A stretch of DNA of 53,437 nt from JBBECF01 sp040881945 (GTDB taxonomy: Bacteria > Pseudomonadota > Alphaproteobacteria > Dongiales > Dongiaceae): assembly GCA_040881945.1 (NCBI GenBank), contig JBBECF010000212.1, forward strand, positions 1 through 53,437, in the 5' to 3' direction. The notes beneath the pieces are model-generated. The model saw nothing but the letters and a program-made list of their open reading frames with translations. It made no database searches and had not been told where the DNA came from. The translations under genes and the position numbers were made by a program. Numbering within the stretch: position 1 is the stretch's first letter; each line of letters opens with the position of its first letter. Shown here piece by piece: positions 7,905 through 17,604 of the stretch.

Positions 7905-9089
7905 ATGACGACGGTCTTCCGCTCGTACTCCTCGTCCGAGGCGCTGCACTCGGACCGCTCGTCCGGCGACCGCCAACGTCACCGCGAGAAGGTGCGCGAG
8001 GCCATCCGGGACAACGTCGCCGACCTGATCGCCGAGCAGTCGATCATCGGACGCAGCCGGGACGCGATCATCAAGGTCCCGATCCGCGGCATCAAGGAAT
8101 ACCGCTTCATCTTCGGCCGCAACGCGGCCGGCGTCGGTCAGGGCCAGGGCGACAGCAAGCCCGGGCAGGTGGTCGGCCAGGCGCCGAAGGACGGCGCCGC
8201 CCCCGGCGCGGCCGGCGACCGGCCGGGCGTCGACTACTACGAGACCGACATCACCCTCGACGAGCTGATCGAGTTGATGTTCGAAGATCTCGAACTGCCC
8301 AACCTTGAACGCAAGGCGCTGCGCGCGAGCATCGCCCAGCGTTCCACCAAGCGCAAAGGCTACCGGCGGGTCGGCGTCCAGGTGCACCTGGACAAGAAGC
8401 GCACGGCGAAGGCGCGCATCCGTCGGCGCGTCGCCACCGGCCTCGCCCCCGCCGAAAGCGCCGCGCCGGAGGCCGCCGAAGCGCGCTTCCCGTTCCACGC
8501 CAACGACCTGCGCTTTCGCCGGCGCAGTCCCGATATCGATTACGAATCGAACGCGGTCGTCCTGTGCATCATGGATACGTCGGGGTCCATGGACACGATG
8601 AAGAAGTACCTGGCGCGCAGTTTCTTCTTCCTGCTCTACCAGTTCGTCCGCATCCGCTACATGCAGGTGGAGGTCGTGTTCATCGCCCACGACGCGACAG
8701 CGCGCGAGGTCAACGAGGACGCCTTCTATCACAAGGGCGAATCCGGCGGCACGATGATCTCGTCGGGCTATGCCAAGGCGCTGGAGATCGTCGCGGAGCG
8801 CTACGATCCCTCGCTGTGGAACGTGTATGCCTTTCACTGCTCGGACGGCGACAATTTCGACAACGACAACGCCGAGGCGCTGAAGCTGGCGCGCGAGCTG
8901 TGCGACGTATGCAACCTGTTCGGCTACGGCGAGATCCGGCCGGATGGCCGCCACTGGCACAGCGATTCGATGCTGAAACTGTTCAAAAGTCTGGACGCCG
9001 ACAACTTTCAGGCGCTGCGCCTGGAGAGCAAGTCGGACGTCTGGAAAAGCCTGAAGAGTTTCCTCTCCAAGGAACGGCTTACGACCTGA
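7905..9089 (+). CDS. yeaH: YeaH/YhbH family protein (DUF444)
   Basis: A 394-residue DUF444 protein with a von Willebrand A-type domain. The metal-binding MIDAS motif DTSGSM is at 224-229 and the typical GRSRD and FIFGRN motifs occur in the N-terminal third. A Gly/Gln/Ala-rich linker lies around residues 77-105. It is the usual partner of the PrkA kinase and lies 43 bp downstream of it; SpoVR follows 5 bp later, so all three are one operon. Confidence 0.93.
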   Translation: MTTVFRSYSSSEALHSDRSSGDRQRHREKVREAIRDNVADLIAEQSIIGRSRDAIIKVPIRGIKEYRFIFGRNAAGVGQGQGDSKPGQVVGQAPKDGAAPGAAGDRPGVDYYETDITLDELIELMFEDLELPNLERKALRASIAQRSTKRKGYRRVGVQVHLDKKRTAKARIRRRVATGLAPAESAAPEAAEARFPFHANDLRFRRRSPDIDYESNAVVLCIMDTSGSMDTMKKYLARSFFFLLYQFVRIRYMQVEVVFIAHDATAREVNEDAFYHKGESGGTMISSGYAKALEIVAERYDPSLWNVYAFHCSDGDNFDNDNAEALKLARELCDVCNLFGYGEIRPDGRHWHSDSMLKLFKSLDADNFQALRLESKSDVWKSLKSFLSKERLTT

Positions 9090-9094
9090 GCGCC

Positions 9095-10528
9095 ATGACC
9101 AAGCCCTATGACATCGCCGAGCTGGAGCAATGGGACGCCCGCATTCGCGAGAAGACGGAGGCCTTCGGCCTGAGCTGCTATACCCAGGAGTTCGAGCTAT
9201 GCGACCACTTCCAGATGCTCAGCCTGATGGCCTATTCGGGGATGCCGTCGCATTACCCGCACTGGTCGTGCGGCAAGTCCTATGAGCGGCAGAAAACACT
9301 GTACGACCACGGCGTCGCCGGGCTGCCCTACGAGCTGGTGATCAACACCGACCCCTGCCTCGCCTATCTCATGCGCGACAACTCGCTGGCGCTGCAGATC
9401 CTCACCATCGCGCACGTGTACGGCCATAACGACTTCTTCAAGAGCAACTTCTCGTTCCGCCACCTGCGCGCCGACCTGACCGTCGCGACCTTCAAGAGCC
9501 ACGCCAACCGCGTGCGCGGCTACATCGAGGACCCGTCGATTGGGCTGCGCAAGGTCGAAGATATCCTCGACGCCGCGCACGCGCTGTCGCAGCAGTGCCG
9601 GCGCAACCCCGCCATTCGGCGGCGTGACCCGGCGGAGCAGCGCCAGCAGGCGCTGCGCCAGGCCGAGCCGCCGTCGGACCCTTATCGGGCCATTCACCGG
9701 CGCCCGGTGTACAAGCCGCCGCAGCTCGACCGGGTGCCGCTGGAGCCGGAAGAAAACCTCTTGCTGTTCATCCGCGACCACGCGCCGCAGCTCGCCGACT
9801 GGGAGAAGGACCTGCTCACCATCGCGCATGAGGAAGCCAACTACTTCCTGCCGCAAATGGAAACCAAGATCATGAACGAGGGTTGGGCGTCCTACTGGCA
9901 CCGGACGATCCTCAACAGCCTGGAGCTGCCGGCGGAGCTGCACCTGGAGTTCCTGGTGCGGCACAACCAGGTGGTCCGCCCGATCGCCGGCGAGATCAAC
10001 CCGTATCACCTGGGCCTCAAGCTCTGGGACGATATCGAGCGCCGCTGCGACCGCCCGACGCCGGCGGAGATCGACGAATTCGGCGAGCCCGATTGCAGCG
10101 GTCGCGAAATGATGTTTCGGGTTCGCGACGTCGATCGCGACGTGTCGTTCCTGCGCCGCTTCCTGACCGAGTCGCTGATGCGCGAGCTGGACTTGTTCGA
10201 ATTCGAGCCGAAGAACGGCAAGCTCGTAATTTCCAAAGTATCCTCGGAACAGGACTGGCGCGGGGTCAAGAATACCCTGCTGGCCAATGTCGGCCTGGGC
10301 TCGGTGCCGGTGATCAGGATCATCGACGCCGATTTCGGCGGCGCCCGGGCGCTATTGCTGCGCCACGAGCACGACGACCGCGAGCTGCTCGTCGAATACG
10401 CCGAGAAGACCCTGCGCCACCTGTACCGGCTGTGGGGCCGCAAGGTGGTCCTCGAAACCCGGCTCGGCGGCGACGATGTGGCGCTGTCGTTCGACGGCGA
10501 CAAATTCGCCACCGCGAAACAGGCCTAA
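9095..10528 (+). CDS. spoVR: SpoVR family protein (YcgB)
   Basis: A 477-residue SpoVR/YcgB protein. It shows the family hallmarks HWSCGKSYE, YELVINTDPCLAYLM, the HVYGHNDFFK block and NEGWASYWH. It is the third member of the prkA-yeaH-spoVR module found across non-sporulating proteobacteria; the molecular function is unknown. The ATG at 9095 is 5 nt after the yeaH stop and has no strong Shine-Dalgarno sequence, so it probably depends on coupling. Confidence 0.93.
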   Translation: MTKPYDIAELEQWDARIREKTEAFGLSCYTQEFELCDHFQMLSLMAYSGMPSHYPHWSCGKSYERQKTLYDHGVAGLPYELVINTDPCLAYLMRDNSLALQILTIAHVYGHNDFFKSNFSFRHLRADLTVATFKSHANRVRGYIEDPSIGLRKVEDILDAAHALSQQCRRNPAIRRRDPAEQRQQALRQAEPPSDPYRAIHRRPVYKPPQLDRVPLEPEENLLLFIRDHAPQLADWEKDLLTIAHEEANYFLPQMETKIMNEGWASYWHRTILNSLELPAELHLEFLVRHNQVVRPIAGEINPYHLGLKLWDDIERRCDRPTPAEIDEFGEPDCSGREMMFRVRDVDRDVSFLRRFLTESLMRELDLFEFEPKNGKLVISKVSSEQDWRGVKNTLLANVGLGSVPVIRIIDADFGGARALLLRHEHDDRELLVEYAEKTLRHLYRLWGRKVVLETRLGGDDVALSFDGDKFATAKQA

Positions 10529-10533
10529 CCCAG

Positions 10534-10548
10534 GGGCGCCAGGCGCCC
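10534..10548 (+). terminator. GC hairpin after spoVR, possible terminator
   Basis: GGGCGC and GCGCCC form a 6-bp stem with a 3-nt loop directly after the spoVR stop. There is no T-run, so this is at best a weak intrinsic terminator or an mRNA 3'-end stabiliser. Confidence 0.3.
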
Positions 10549-10559
10549 TCCTCGACGAA

Positions 10560-10590
10560 TTGACCCCGAGAGCGCCGGATGTGCTATGCT
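10560..10590 (+). promoter_or_regulatory. Putative sigma-70 promoter for pcm
   Basis: TTGACC (10560-10565) and TATGCT (10585-10590) are separated by 19 bp. TG one base before the -10 gives an extended -10 element. If this promoter is used, transcription begins near 10597 and the ATG at 10586 cannot be the start of pcm. Confidence 0.45.
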
Positions 10591-10615
10591 CAGGCGCATC
10601 GCCGGCGCGGCCGCG

Positions 10616-11320
10616 ATGCCGACGCCGCCCGACCAAGCCAAGCTCGACGCCATGAACGAATCGACCCTCAGCGCCCTGCGCCGGGAAATGGTGGAAATGA
10701 TTGCCGCCTACGCGAGCATGGTCGCGGACCGGACCGGCCGACAGTGCATCGACGAACGCGTGCTCGCGGCGATGGCGAAGGTGCCGCGGCACGAGTTCGT
10801 TCCGCTCGAGTTGCGGCAGTTCGCCTATGTCGATTCGCCGCTGCCGATCGGTTACGACAAGACGATTTCGCAGCCCTTCATCGTGGCGCTGATGACCGAC
10901 CTGCTCGACCTGAACCCCGACGACACCGTCCTCGAGATCGGCACCGGGCTCGGCTATCAGGCGGCGGTCCTGTCCGAGCTCGCCGGGCGGGTCTACAGCG
11001 TCGAGATCATCGAGGAGCTGGCGACCGAGGCGCGCCGGCGACTGAAGCAGCTCGGCTACGACAAGATCGAGCAGCGCCTCGGCGACGGCTCGCAGGGCTG
11101 GGTTCAGCACGGCCCCTACGGCAAGATCCTGGTCACGGCGGCGCCGGAGCTGATCCCGCCGCCCCTGCTCAACCAACTCAAGCCCGAAGGACGCATGGTG
11201 TTGCCCGCGGGCATCGAGGACGCGCAGCAGCTCATGCTGGTCGAAAAGGACCGCTCGGGCCGGATCAAGACCACCGAGATCCTGCCGGTCCGCTTCCTGC
11301 CCCTGGTCACGAGCCACTAG
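10616..11320 (+). CDS. pcm: Protein-L-isoaspartate O-methyltransferase
   Basis: Repairs isoaspartyl residues in aged proteins using S-adenosylmethionine. Motif I VLEIGTGLGYQ begins at about residue 105. SQPFIVALMTDLL before it and GDGSQGW plus ILVTAAPELIPPPLL after it are diagnostic of the family. The start is uncertain: ATGs at 10586, 10616 and 10652 are all in frame and none has a clear ribosome binding site. I favour 10616 (234 aa) because 10586 lies inside the putative -10 box; 10652 gives 222 aa, also typical. Its place after the prkA stress operon suits a stationary-phase repair role. Confidence 0.9.
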   Translation: MPTPPDQAKLDAMNESTLSALRREMVEMIAAYASMVADRTGRQCIDERVLAAMAKVPRHEFVPLELRQFAYVDSPLPIGYDKTISQPFIVALMTDLLDLNPDDTVLEIGTGLGYQAAVLSELAGRVYSVEIIEELATEARRRLKQLGYDKIEQRLGDGSQGWVQHGPYGKILVTAAPELIPPPLLNQLKPEGRMVLPAGIEDAQQLMLVEKDRSGRIKTTEILPVRFLPLVTSH

Positions 11321-11403
11321 CGCGCCAACGCCGCGACCCCACGGGTTTTCGCTCGCCAGACACGGCGCGAGCGGGTATCAACCTGCGCTCGGGGAGGACA
11401 GCG

Positions 11404-12165
<762 letters not shown>

Positions 12166-13175
12166 CGACCTCGACCGGCAGGCGGTCTGCCGCGCGCCGC
12201 GCCAGCCGCGCCGGCATCGGCAGGCGCAGTGACCAGCCGAGCAGCCCGCGCGGCAATAACACCACCGACAGCACGAACAGGACGCCCAGCGCCAGCAGCC
12301 AGTAATAGCCGAGGGTCTCGGACAGGATGCCCTCGACCGAGCGCACGACGATGGCGCCCATGAAGGCGGCGAGCAGCACCTCCTTGCCGCCGAGGGCGAC
12401 CCAGATCAGCACCTCGGTGGACAACGGGAAGCCGATCAACGCCGGCGAGACGAATCCGAACTGCGTGACGAACAGGGCGCCGGCCAGCCCGGCGACCGCG
12501 CCCGAAAGGGCGAAGCCGAACGTCTTGTACGCCGCCACGTCGTAGCCGAAATAGGCGGTGCGCTCGTCGTTGTCGCGGATGCCGCGGAAGACGGTGCCGA
12601 GCGGCGACCGGTCGAGCCATAGCAACCCGGCGAACACGGCGGCGGCGGCGCCGAGCATGACGTAATAGGTCGGCAGCGGATCGACGAGCTCGGCCGCGAC
12701 GCCGCCCCAGCCGACGCGCAGCGGCGGCACGTTCAGCAGCCCGTTGAACCCGCCGATGAAGGTCCAATGGCTGGCCGCCCGCTCGGCGATGACCGAGGCG
12801 GACAGGGTGACGATAGCGAAATACGCCCCCGACAGCCCGCGGCCGCGGAACAGGAACTGCCCGAGGACGAAGGCCGCGAGGCCGGGCAAGACGACCGCCG
12901 CGACGAGGCCCAGCGCCGTGCTTTCGGGCAGCCCCGGCAGCATCCCCTTGGTCACCACCGCCATGGCATAGCCGCCGATGCCGAAGAAGATCGCCTGACC
13001 GAAGCACAGCAGCCCGATCTGGCCCCAGATGAAGGCCAGGCTCATGGCGAAGATGCCGTAGGTCATGAGCTGCGCGAGCTGGGTGAGCTGCCAATCGTCG
13101 ACGGCCAGGGGAGCGGCGGCGAAAACGACCCACAGTCCGGCCGTCACCGCGATCCGGGCGCGCCCGTTCGGCATC

Positions 13176-14030
13176 TCAGCCCCGGCGCCCGGTGAGGCCC
13201 TGCGGGAACGCCCGGATGACGACGATGGCCAGGCTGAAGACGACGATCTGCGCCACCACTTGCGTCCACAGGCTGGCCACGATCGTGTTCGAGCCGGCGA
13301 TCAGCGCGGTGCCGAGCAGCGGGCCGAGCAGGGTCCCGGCGCCGCCCACGAGGATCGACAGGAAGGCGGGAATGAGGAAACCGACACCCATCTGCGGGTC
13401 CACGCTCATCAGCGGCGCCATCACCGCGCCGGCGAAGCCGGCAAGCGCCGCCCCGAAGGCGAAGGTGGCGCGGTCCATGCGGCGGGTGTCGATGCCGAGG
13501 CTGCTGGCCATGAGGCGGTTGGCGATGACGCCGCGCGCCGCCAGGCCCAGCTTGGTGCGGTAGAACAGCAGGAATGTGCCCGCGGCGACGACGACCGACA
13601 CCGCCATGATGAACAGCCGGTAGGACGGATAGACGGTGCCCAGGATGTCGACCGGATTGGGGAACGGGCCGACGACCTGTTGCGAGGCCGGGCCGAAGAC
13701 GACGATCACGAGCTGCTTGATCGCCAGCGACACGCCCCAGGTCGCCAGGATGGTGTCGATGAAGCGGTGGTAGACGTGCCGGATCACGATCTCCTCGACG
13801 AGCAGCCCGACCGCGGCCAGCACGAGCGGCGCGGCGAAGAAGGCGACCCAGAAGCTGCCGCCGGCGCCCTGCACGACGACCACGGTATAGGCGCCGAGCA
13901 GGAAGAACTCGCCATGCGCCATGTTGATGACGTTCATCAGGCCGAAAACGATGACCAGCCCGAGCGACACCAACAGCAGCGCCAGCATGAAGTTCGCCGC
14001 GTCCAGACCGATGATGACGATTTGTTCCAC
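13176..14030 (-). CDS. LivH/UrtB-type ABC transporter permease
   Basis: Permease of 284 residues paired with the LivM-like protein. The opening LVSLGLVIVFGLMNVINMAHGEFFLLGAY region is typical of LivH/UrtB, as is the later GLAARGVIANRLMASSLGID cytoplasmic loop that contacts the ATPases. It forms the membrane channel of an amino-acid, urea or short-chain amide importer. Confidence 0.88.
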   Translation of the reverse strand: MEQIVIIGLDAANFMLALLLVSLGLVIVFGLMNVINMAHGEFFLLGAYTVVVVQGAGGSFWVAFFAAPLVLAAVGLLVEEIVIRHVYHRFIDTILATWGVSLAIKQLVIVVFGPASQQVVGPFPNPVDILGTVYPSYRLFIMAVSVVVAAGTFLLFYRTKLGLAARGVIANRLMASSLGIDTRRMDRATFAFGAALAGFAGAVMAPLMSVDPQMGVGFLIPAFLSILVGGAGTLLGPLLGTALIAGSNTIVASLWTQVVAQIVVFSLAIVVIRAFPQGLTGRRG

Positions 14031-14042
14031 GGGGGGCGCCCC

Positions 14043-14747
14043 TTAGACCGACAGGTAGCGGTGCAGGATTGAGCCGTCATCGCGCAGTCGCGCCGGGTCG
14101 GCCTCGCCGACGACCCGGCCGTTCTCGATGAACAGGCAGCGGCCGGCGAGGCGCATCACGAGGTCGAGATTCTGCTCGACGAGAATGACCGTCAGCGCCT
14201 CCTCCAGTGCGACGGCGCGCACGGTCTCGGCGATGGCCTGCACGATCGACGGCTGGATGCCTTCCGCGGGCTCGTCGAGCAGCAGCAGCCGCGGCCGGCC
14301 GGCGAGCGCGCGGGCGATGGCGAGCTGCTGCTGCTCGCCGCCGGACAGCGTGCCGGCCCGCTGCTGCCGGCGCTCCGCCAGGATCGGGAAATAGCCGTAG
14401 ATCCTGTCGGGCACCCGCGCCGGCAGGCGGCGCTTGCCGAGAACGCCGAGCAGAAGATTTTCCTCGACCGTGAAATCCTTGAACACCTCGCGCCCCTGCG
14501 GCACGTAGCCGACGCCGAGGTTGCTGATTTCGAAGGGCCGGAGCCCGACGAGATCGCGGCCGGCCAACGCGATGCGGCCGGCCGACACGACGATGTGACC
14601 CATGACGGCGCGCAGGAACGTGGTCTTGCCCATGCCGTTGCGGCCCATCAGCGCCACGGTCTCGCCGTCGGCGATCTCGAGGTCCAGCCCGCGCAGGACG
14701 CGGCTGCCGGCCTGATAACCGGCGGTCAGGCCGGCGACCGTCAGCAC
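14043..14747 (-). CDS. LivF/UrtE-type ABC transporter ATP-binding protein
   Basis: ATPase of 234 residues. Walker A is GRNGMGKTT (35-43), the signature LSGGEQQQ and Walker B LLLLDEPAEG are intact, and VPQGREVF is the typical UrtE/LivF Q-loop region. I place the start at GTG 14747, which overlaps the LivG stop by 7 bp, giving the family's usual length; an upstream extension of the same frame has no domain-like sequence. Translational coupling to LivG is likely. Confidence 0.88.
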   Translation of the reverse strand: MLTVAGLTAGYQAGSRVLRGLDLEIADGETVALMGRNGMGKTTFLRAVMGHIVVSAGRIALAGRDLVGLRPFEISNLGVGYVPQGREVFKDFTVEENLLLGVLGKRRLPARVPDRIYGYFPILAERRQQRAGTLSGGEQQQLAIARALAGRPRLLLLDEPAEGIQPSIVQAIAETVRAVALEEALTVILVEQNLDLVMRLAGRCLFIENGRVVGEADPARLRDDGSILHRYLSV

Positions 14748-15493
14748 GAAGCGGCCCCGCCGAGATAGGCTTCCCGAACCGTCGGGTCGCGCTGTATCTC
14801 CTCGAAGCTGCCCTCGCGGAAGACGGCGCCGCGCATCATCACGACGACCGGACAGCCGAGGCTCTGCACGAAATTCATGTCGTGCTCGATGATGAGGACG
14901 GCGACCCCGGTCTCCGCCCGGATGCGCAGGATGAGATCGGCCGTCGCCAAGGTCTCCGGCCCGGTCATCCCCGCGGTCGGCTCGTCGAGCAGCAGAAGGC
15001 GCGCGTTGCCGGCCAGCAGCATGGCGATTTCCAGCCACTGCTTCTGGCCGTGCGCGAGCGCGCCGGCCGGCACGGCCGCGTCGCGGGCAAGGCCGAACCG
15101 GTCGAGCAGCCCGTGCAGGTCGGAAGCGGCGGCGCCGCGGCGCAGGACGCCGATCGGACCGTGCCGGCCGGCCGTCGCGGACAGCGGTATCTCCAGGTTC
15201 TCGCCGACCGTCAGCGTCGGATAGATGCCCGGCACCTGAAACTTGCGGCCGATGCCCAGGCGGCTGATCTCGTGCGGCCGCAGCCCGGTGATGTCGGCGC
15301 CGCGGAAATAGACCCGGCCGGCGGTCGGCGGGAACGCCCCGGTGACGACGTTGAACAGCGTCGTCTTGCCGCAGCCGTTCGGCCCGATGATGCAGCGCAG
15401 CTCGCCCTCGCCCATCGCGAAGCGCACGCCCGCCAGGGCGCGGACGCCGCCGAATGCCTTCGCCACGTCGCGGATTTCGAGCAAGGGGGACAA
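14741..15493 (-). CDS. LivG/UrtD-type ABC transporter ATP-binding protein
   Basis: ATPase of 250 residues with Walker A GPNGCGKTT (37-45) and Walker B LLLLDEPTAGM. The signature is HGQKQWLEI rather than LSGGQ, a form typical of the UrtD-like branch of LivG proteins, which points to urea or amide rather than leucine transport. The start is a TTG at 15493 without a clear ribosome binding site, so it may be a few codons off. Confidence 0.87.
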   Translation of the reverse strand: MSPLLEIRDVAKAFGGVRALAGVRFAMGEGELRCIIGPNGCGKTTLFNVVTGAFPPTAGRVYFRGADITGLRPHEISRLGIGRKFQVPGIYPTLTVGENLEIPLSATAGRHGPIGVLRRGAAASDLHGLLDRFGLARDAAVPAGALAHGQKQWLEIAMLLAGNARLLLLDEPTAGMTGPETLATADLILRIRAETGVAVLIIEHDMNFVQSLGCPVVVMMRGAVFREGSFEEIQRDPTVREAYLGGAASC

Positions 15494-15533
15494 GGGGACC
15501 GCCGCCGGCCGGCCTATGCCGTCGGCGGCCGCC

Positions 15534-16721
15534 TCAGGCCGGACATTGGCTGGGCGCTTCGACCCGGCCGATATATTTCACCAGATCGAGCCGGCCGGCG
15601 CGGGTCTCGGCGATCAGCACGTTGAGGTCCACATGGCGGTCGCTCGGCCGCAAATACACCTCGCCGTTGCCCGACAGCAACGACTGGCCGACCATGGCGT
15701 CGGTGATCTTCTCCTTGTCGTCCGACCCCGCCTTCCTCACGCCTTCAATGAAGAAGCGGGTCAGGTTGTAGTGGGCGTCGACCGTGTTGCTGACCACGGC
15801 GTCCTGGCCGTATCTGGCCTTGACCTTCGCCGCGAAGTCCTTGGCCTCGGGGCGATCGAGGGTGGCAATGAAGTTGGCCATCGTGACGACGCCCTCGGAT
15901 TCGTCCGTGGTCAGGCCCGAAAGGTAGTTCTCGCTGTAGCCGAGCCAGGCGATCTTGCACTTCGACTTGACGCCGGCGGCGACGAACTGCTTGACAAAGG
16001 TCGTGGCGTCGGCGCCGACGACCGACAGCACCAGCACCTTGGCGCCCGATCCCTCGATCTTGCGCACCGTGGCGGTGAAGTCCTTGACGGCGAAGGGCGT
16101 GTATTCCTCGCCGACCACCTTGCCGCCGATGTCCCCCACGACCTTGTGGACCGCCTCGTTCATCTTCTGCGGCCAAACGTAGTCGCTGCCGAACAGATAG
16201 AAGGAATCGCCGTAATTGTCCTTGAGGAAGGGGATGAACGGGTTGACCCAATGGGCCGGCAGCGCGCTGTAGCAGGTGATATAGCGGCTGCACACCCCGC
16301 CTTCGTAATCCGTGGCGTAGAGCAGCGGTGTCTTGAAGCGCTCGATGGTCGGCTGGATGGCGTCGCGGTTGGCGCTGGTCACCGGGCCGATGATGGCGGT
16401 CACCTTGTGGCGCTGGATCAGCTCGGTCGTGCGCTCGACCGCCGTCTTCGGTTCGGTCTTGTCATCTGCGCGGATGATCTCGAACGGGCGGCCGTCGAGC
16501 ACGCCGCCGGCCGCGTTCGCCTCCTCGAGCGCCATTTCGGTGCCCTGCGCCCCCTGCTCGCCCAGCACCTCGAGACCGCCCGAGAAGGGCTGCAGGATCC
16601 CCACCCGGATCGGCTCGGCCGCACGCAGGATGCGCGGCGCGGCGATCGTCGCGACGGTCGCCGCCGCGCCCTTGAGCAACTGGCGGCGCGAGGTCGAAAT
16701 CGGAAATTTCGTATTTGCCAT
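15534..16721 (-). CDS. UrtA/AmiC-like ABC substrate-binding protein
   Basis: Periplasmic type I binding protein of 395 residues. The N-terminus carries a twin-arginine-like signal (SRRQLLKGAAATVAT), and the mature protein begins near EPIRVGILQPFSG. Blocks such as IIGPVTSANRDAIQP and LLYATDYEGGVCSRY are typical of the urea/amide-binding group (UrtA, FmdD, AmiC). An AGGGGGG ribosome binding site precedes the ATG. With the neighbouring cysteine hydrolase, uptake of an amide or ureide nitrogen source is likely, but the ligand is an inference. Confidence 0.88.
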   Translation of the reverse strand: MANTKFPISTSRRQLLKGAAATVATIAAPRILRAAEPIRVGILQPFSGGLEVLGEQGAQGTEMALEEANAAGGVLDGRPFEIIRADDKTEPKTAVERTTELIQRHKVTAIIGPVTSANRDAIQPTIERFKTPLLYATDYEGGVCSRYITCYSALPAHWVNPFIPFLKDNYGDSFYLFGSDYVWPQKMNEAVHKVVGDIGGKVVGEEYTPFAVKDFTATVRKIEGSGAKVLVLSVVGADATTFVKQFVAAGVKSKCKIAWLGYSENYLSGLTTDESEGVVTMANFIATLDRPEAKDFAAKVKARYGQDAVVSNTVDAHYNLTRFFIEGVRKAGSDDKEKITDAMVGQSLLSGNGEVYLRPSDRHVDLNVLIAETRAGRLDLVKYIGRVEAPSQCPA

Positions 16722-16751
16722 TGTATTACCCCCCTGTCTTGCGTTGTTGGT

Positions 16752-17396
16752 TCAGGCCGCAATTTCGCGATTGGGCACCGGCGCCCCTTCGAGCAGGCCC
16801 GCGACAACGTCACGCGATCCGGACACGGTGCCGAAATGCGTGGCGATGTCGTAGAGCGAGGACGCCTGCTCGCGCGGTCCCGTCGCCGCCACGCAGTCCT
16901 CCGGGACCACAACGCCATAGCCGAGGAAAAAGGCGTCGTGCACGGTCGAGCGGACGCAAATGTTCGTCACCAGCCCCATGACGATCACCGCCGAGACTTC
17001 GAGGTCGCGCAGCGTGACGTCGAGATCGGTGTTGAAGAACGCCGAGTACCGCCGCTTGGTCACATAGATGTCGTCCGGGCGCGGCTCCAGATCGGCGATC
17101 ACCTGCGCGCCCCAGCCGCCTTCGAGGCAGTGCGGGGTGCGCTTCAGGAATTCGCGCTCGCGCCTGACATTGCGGCGATGGGTGTCGACGACGAAGACGA
17201 TCGGCGCCCCGGCCTTGCGCCCGGCCTCGATCACGCGCTTCTGCGGCTCGACCAGCGCCTCGTAGCCGGGCAGCACCATGGCGCCGCCGGGCTTGCAGAA
17301 CTCGTTGAGCATATCGACCACGAGCACCGCGGTAGCGCGCGGGTCGAGGTGCGTCTCGTGCTCGATCTTCTTGGCGGAAAAGACATCCAGGGCCAT
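16752..17396 (-). CDS. Isochorismatase-family cysteine hydrolase
   Basis: A 214-residue amidohydrolase-like protein of the isochorismatase superfamily with the catalytic triad D28 (VVDML), K114 (VTKRRYSAF) and C147 (GLVTNICVRS). The CVRST context is found in N-carbamoyl/ureido amidohydrolases and nicotinamidase relatives. It is the first gene of the operon with the amide-type ABC transporter, so it probably hydrolyses the imported C-N bond to release ammonia. I chose the ATG at 17396 over an upstream in-frame extension at 17429 rich in Arg. Confidence 0.82.
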   Translation of the reverse strand: MALDVFSAKKIEHETHLDPRATAVLVVDMLNEFCKPGGAMVLPGYEALVEPQKRVIEAGRKAGAPIVFVVDTHRRNVRREREFLKRTPHCLEGGWGAQVIADLEPRPDDIYVTKRRYSAFFNTDLDVTLRDLEVSAVIVMGLVTNICVRSTVHDAFFLGYGVVVPEDCVAATGPREQASSLYDIATHFGTVSGSRDVVAGLLEGAPVPNREIAA

Positions 17397-17604
17397 GGCG
17401 CGCCTCGCCCGCTGTCGGCTTGTCGTCACCGGCAGCGAAAAATACTAATGACGCGCCGGCACCGGTGTCAAAGTCGATTTCCGGCCGGCCCCGTTCCCGC
17501 CGCGCCCGATCGCCGGCGCCGTCTTGACCGGCGCCGGCGGCGCGACGCATGATCCCGGCCGCATTGCCCTAACACCGCCCGCCGCCTTCCGGAGCGAAGC
17601 CCGC

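Noticed and set aside
15342..17552. Very long plus-strand open frame (736 codons)
   Set aside because: It is the antisense shadow of the binding-protein and hydrolase genes; its translation is low-complexity His/Arg/Asp/Val-rich and shows no family motif.
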